From Eubacterium sp. MSJ-21 (GTDB lineage Bacteria; Bacillota; Clostridia; Lachnospirales; Lachnospiraceae), in assembly GCF_018918185.1 (NCBI RefSeq), contig NZ_JAHLPZ010000001.1, positions 186,001-250,000 of the forward strand: DNA of 64,000 nt. The letters are read 5' to 3'. Positions 61,477 through 64,000 of this stretch are shown piece by piece. Under the pieces are notes generated by a model. It saw nothing but the letters and a program-made list of their open reading frames with translations. It searched no databases and had not been told where the DNA came from. Made by a program: the position numbers and the translations under genes. The stretch's first letter is position 1. Every line of letters begins with the position of its first letter.

Positions 61477-62226
61477 ATGGGAAAGATAACAGAACGTTTA
61501 AAGAACGGTATTATCACAGAGAACCCGACCTTCGTCCAGATGCTTGGTATGTGTCCAACACTTGCGGTTACATCCTCAGCAATCAATGGACTTGGCATGG
61601 GACTTACAACGATGGTGATTCTGACGATGAGTAACTTTATGATTTCCCTGCTCCGGAAGCTGATTCCGGACAAGGTGCGTATTCCGGCTTACATCGTTAT
61701 CATCGCTTCCTTTGTAACAATCGTACAGTTTTTGTTGCAGGCATATATTCCAAGCCTGAACGACAGTCTTGGAATCTTTATTCCACTGATTGTTGTAAAC
61801 TGTATTATTTTAGGTAGAGCAGAGAGCTATGCTTCAAAGAATCCGGTGATTCCATCCATCTTTGATGGTATCGGTATGGGACTTGGATTTACAGTCGGAC
61901 TTACGACAATCGGTATCATCCGTGAGATTCTTGGTTCCGGCAGTATCTTTGGATTCAGCTTTGTAAAGGCAATTGAATCCTTTGCTGAAGGTCATGCAAG
62001 CGAGAAGGTCTTCCAGATTTTATCTGATCAGGGACTGTTCCAACCGGCAAGTATTTTTGTATCGGCACCGGGCGCATTCCTTGTACTGGCATTTATTATT
62101 GCCTTTATCAACCGTCGTCATATCAAGAAGGCAAAGAAGACAGGCGGGAAGGCAGAGACATGCAGACTGGCAGATTGCGCAAGCTGTGCAAATGCCATGT
62201 GTGCAGGCAAGGGAAAGGAGGAGTAG
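61477..62226 (+). CDS. rnfE: Rnf complex subunit E (with cysteine-rich tail)
   Basis: A 249-residue membrane protein with six segments. ENPTFVQMLGMCPTLAVTSS is the conserved first segment carrying the cysteine that may bind iron. SLGIFIPLIVVNCIILGRAE is the later one. After the last segment a basic stretch ends in a tail with Cys229, Cys234, Cys237 and Cys242 (C-x4-C-x2-C-x4-C), which I do not expect in typical RnfE. AGGAGGTG precedes the ATG, two bases after the D/G stop. Confidence 0.95.
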   Translation: MGKITERLKNGIITENPTFVQMLGMCPTLAVTSSAINGLGMGLTTMVILTMSNFMISLLRKLIPDKVRIPAYIVIIASFVTIVQFLLQAYIPSLNDSLGIFIPLIVVNCIILGRAESYASKNPVIPSIFDGIGMGLGFTVGLTTIGIIREILGSGSIFGFSFVKAIESFAEGHASEKVFQILSDQGLFQPASIFVSAPGAFLVLAFIIAFINRRHIKKAKKTGGKAETCRLADCASCANAMCAGKGKEE

Positions 62227-62229
62227 GAT

Positions 62230-62802
62230 ATGAACATTATTTTATTAGCGATATCCGCTGCTCTTGTGAATAACGTTATCCTGAGCCAGTTTATGGGTAT
62301 CTGTCCGTTTTTAGGAGTATCAAAGAAGGTAAGCACCGCAGCCGGTATGGGTGGTGCGGTTATCTTCGTTATGACGATTGCTTCGGCAGTGACAAGTGTG
62401 ATCTATCATTTTGTGCTTGTGCCGCTTAAACTATCGTATCTGAACACGATCGTGTTTATCTTAGTCATTGCAGCACTTGTACAGTTTGTGGAGATGTTCT
62501 TAAAGAAGACGATTCCATCGCTGTATGAAGCGCTCGGTGTATACCTGCCACTGATCACAACGAACTGTGCTGTGCTTGGTATTGCACTGAAAAATGTGCA
62601 GGATGATTTAAACATCGGAGAATCTATCATCAACGGTATGTTCTCCGCAGTCGGATTTGCAATTGCGATTATAGTAATGGCAGGTATTCGGGAGAAGATT
62701 GATAAAAACGATATACCGGAAAGCTTTAAAGGAGCGCCAATCGTGCTGATTACAGCTGGTCTTATGGCAATCGCTTTCCTTGGACTGAATGGTTTGATTT
62801 AG
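62230..62802 (+). CDS. rnfA: Rnf complex subunit A
   Basis: A 190-residue membrane protein with six segments, homologous to RnfE. LVNNVILSQFMGICPFLGVS and GVYLPLITTNCAVLGIAL hold the conserved cysteines that in Rnf and Nqr complexes coordinate an intramembrane iron-sulfur centre. It starts four bases after rnfE behind AAAGGAGG. Confidence 0.96.
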   Translation: MNIILLAISAALVNNVILSQFMGICPFLGVSKKVSTAAGMGGAVIFVMTIASAVTSVIYHFVLVPLKLSYLNTIVFILVIAALVQFVEMFLKKTIPSLYEALGVYLPLITTNCAVLGIALKNVQDDLNIGESIINGMFSAVGFAIAIIVMAGIREKIDKNDIPESFKGAPIVLITAGLMAIAFLGLNGLI

Positions 62803-62815
62803 AGGAGGCGAAGAA

Positions 62816-63601
62816 ATGGGAGCATCGATTTTGTACGCGGCTGCAGTCATTGGGATTGTCGGAATTTTAGCCGGAATCCTCTTAGGTGTAGCGAGCGAGA
62901 AGTTTAAAGTAAAAGTAGACGAGAAGGAAATCAAAGTACGTGAGGCATTGCCGGGCAACAACTGTGGAGGCTGTGGATATCCGGGTTGTGATGGTCTTGC
63001 GGCAGCAATCGCAAAGGGCGAAGCAAAGCCGGATGCCTGTCCGGTCGGTGGTGAAGCCGTAGCAAAGAAGATTGTAGAGATTGTCGGTGGGGAGATCGAC
63101 AGTGTCAGACATGTGGCACATGTGAAATGTGCCGGAACCTGTGAGAAGGCAAAGGACGCTTACGACTATGTAGGCCCTGAGGATTGTCAGATTGCAGCAA
63201 ATGCACCGGGTGGCGGACCAAAGGGCTGTAGCTTCGGTTGCCTCGGTTATGGTTCGTGTAAGCGTGCCTGCCAGTTTGATGCAATTTCCATCGTAGATGG
63301 TGTGGCAGTCGTAGACAAGGACAAATGTAAGTCGTGCGGACAGTGTGTACTTGCCTGTCCGAGACATATCATTGAGATGGTACCGGAAGATGCAGGTGCC
63401 ATTGTCGAGTGTAACTCGAAGGAATTCGGCAAAGATGTAAAGGCAGTCTGCAGCGCAGGCTGTATCGGCTGTGGTCTGTGCCAGAGAAACTGTCCACAGG
63501 GAGCAATTACCGTGAAAGATCACCTCGCAGTTGTCGACTACGAGAAATGTACCGGCTGTGGCACATGCAAGGAAAAATGTCCGGTTAAAATAATAAAGTA
63601 G
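62816..63601 (+). CDS. rnfB: Rnf complex subunit B (multi-cluster ferredoxin-like)
   Basis: A 261-residue subunit. One N-terminal membrane segment (residues 5-26) is followed by the Fe-S domain NNCGGCGYPGCDGLAAAI and further cysteines. Three further cysteine motifs follow: CKSCGQCVLACP, CIGCGLCQRNCP and CTGCGTCKEKCP, with an extra CSFGCLGYGSCKRAC. It probably accepts electrons from ferredoxin. It is the last gene of the rnf operon in view; no apbE flavin transferase gene is present here. Confidence 0.96.
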   Translation: MGASILYAAAVIGIVGILAGILLGVASEKFKVKVDEKEIKVREALPGNNCGGCGYPGCDGLAAAIAKGEAKPDACPVGGEAVAKKIVEIVGGEIDSVRHVAHVKCAGTCEKAKDAYDYVGPEDCQIAANAPGGGPKGCSFGCLGYGSCKRACQFDAISIVDGVAVVDKDKCKSCGQCVLACPRHIIEMVPEDAGAIVECNSKEFGKDVKAVCSAGCIGCGLCQRNCPQGAITVKDHLAVVDYEKCTGCGTCKEKCPVKIIK

Positions 63602-63631
63602 ACGATATTAATACATAAGATGGGAGAGAGT

Positions 63632-64000
63632 ATGGAAAGAGATTACGTTATTATCACAGATTCATCGAATGACCTGCCTGTCGGTTATGCCGAGGAACAG
63701 GGCGTTGTGATCATCCCGATCAGCTTTGAGATCGGAGATGAGGTATTCGATGGAAGAGAAAAGACGCTGACAAATAAAGAATTCTATGATCGCATGCGTG
63801 TGGGAGAGGGAACAAAGACGGCAGCTCCGAACATCAACGATATCGAAGAGGAGTTTGAAAAGGCCTTAGCTGCAGGAAAAGACGTATTATTCACCTGTCT
63901 TTCATCCGGCATCAGCAGTACAATCAATAATGCATTTATATGCAGGGAAGAGATGCAGGAGAAATATCCGGATGCGGATATCTGTGTATTTGATTCAATC
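63632..64000 (+). CDS. DegV-family fatty-acid-binding protein (N-terminal part)
   Basis: The frame from ATG 63632 stays open to the window end (123 codons). It begins MERDYVIITDSSNDLPVGYA and has VIIPISFEIGDEVFDG, TAAPNIND and FTCLSSGISSTINNA. These match DegV proteins, which bind fatty acids for the FakA kinase system. The C-terminal half lies outside. GGGAGAG precedes the ATG. It starts 30 bases after rnfB and may be cotranscribed. Confidence 0.9.
   Translation, partial: MERDYVIITDSSNDLPVGYAEEQGVVIIPISFEIGDEVFDGREKTLTNKEFYDRMRVGEGTKTAAPNINDIEEEFEKALAAGKDVLFTCLSSGISSTINNAFICREEMQEKYPDADICVFDSI

Overview
The window looks like chromosomal DNA of a motile, anaerobic, low-to-mid-GC Firmicute, most probably a Lachnospiraceae gut bacterium of the Roseburia / Agathobacter / Butyrivibrio kind. 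This is inferred from gene content: a complete Rnf ferredoxin:NAD+ oxidoreductase operon, a FucO-type propanediol/lactaldehyde dehydrogenase, a flagellin lysine methylase (FliB), two chemotaxis receptors, T-box control of the trp operon, strong AGGAGG ribosome sites and many small drug-efflux cassettes. No tRNA, rRNA, integrase, transposase or CRISPR array was seen.

Layout. 1-2.8 kb: end of a fructose PTS permease, then ptsH-ptsI. 3-5.9 kb: murI and an ABC-F ATPase. 5.9-7.6 kb: an AraC and a TetR regulator. 7.8-13.5 kb: nth, a lipase-like hydrolase, a MetH-activation-like protein, glpK, a small conserved protein and a chemotaxis receptor. 13.6-20.8 kb: promoter, T-box leader and trpEGDCFBA. 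20.9-24 kb: an AT-rich accessory block (XRE regulator, two GNATs, RNHCP and CD3324-like proteins). 24.2-32.1 kb: fucO behind a Rex-like site, a GNAT, an XRE-SdpI fusion, a methyltransferase, LysR-flavodoxin-CMD/cupin and fliB. 32.2-39.4 kb: MarR-MATE, an LUD protein, cardiolipin synthase, an amidohydrolase and a second MATE. 39.4-48.8 kb: a manganese-riboswitch-controlled cation antiporter, an ABC exporter with TetR, a VanY-like peptidase, and an ECF-sigma/membrane protein/ABC operon. 48.8-55.8 kb: a third MATE behind tandem leader hairpins, PAP2, EamA, AraC, a chemotaxis receptor and an FKBP. 56-64 kb: a sodium symporter, NusG-II protein, Gx transporter, rnfC-D/G-E-A-B and the start of a degV gene.

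Most interesting signals. (1) Two copies, upstream of ptsH and of the ABC-F gene, of a ~140-nt three-way-junction element. The core is conserved; the long outer stems are unrelated in sequence but pair within each copy. (2) An 11-nt + 10-nt spacer + 9-nt promoter shared exactly by the vanY-like gene and the ECF sigma gene, suggesting a small sigma regulon. (3) A 22-nt motif repeated in two consecutive terminator hairpins in the leader of a MATE gene. (4) The same inverted repeat between -35 and -10 at two distant promoters, resembling a DtxR/IdeR box. (5) HPr with arginine at the usual regulatory Ser46. (6) An RnfD-RnfG fusion and a four-cysteine tail on RnfE.

Functionally the window combines sugar uptake (PTS), redox and energy conservation (Rnf, FucO, flavodoxin), tryptophan synthesis, motility and sensing, and a dense set of efflux systems with their own regulators or RNA switches.
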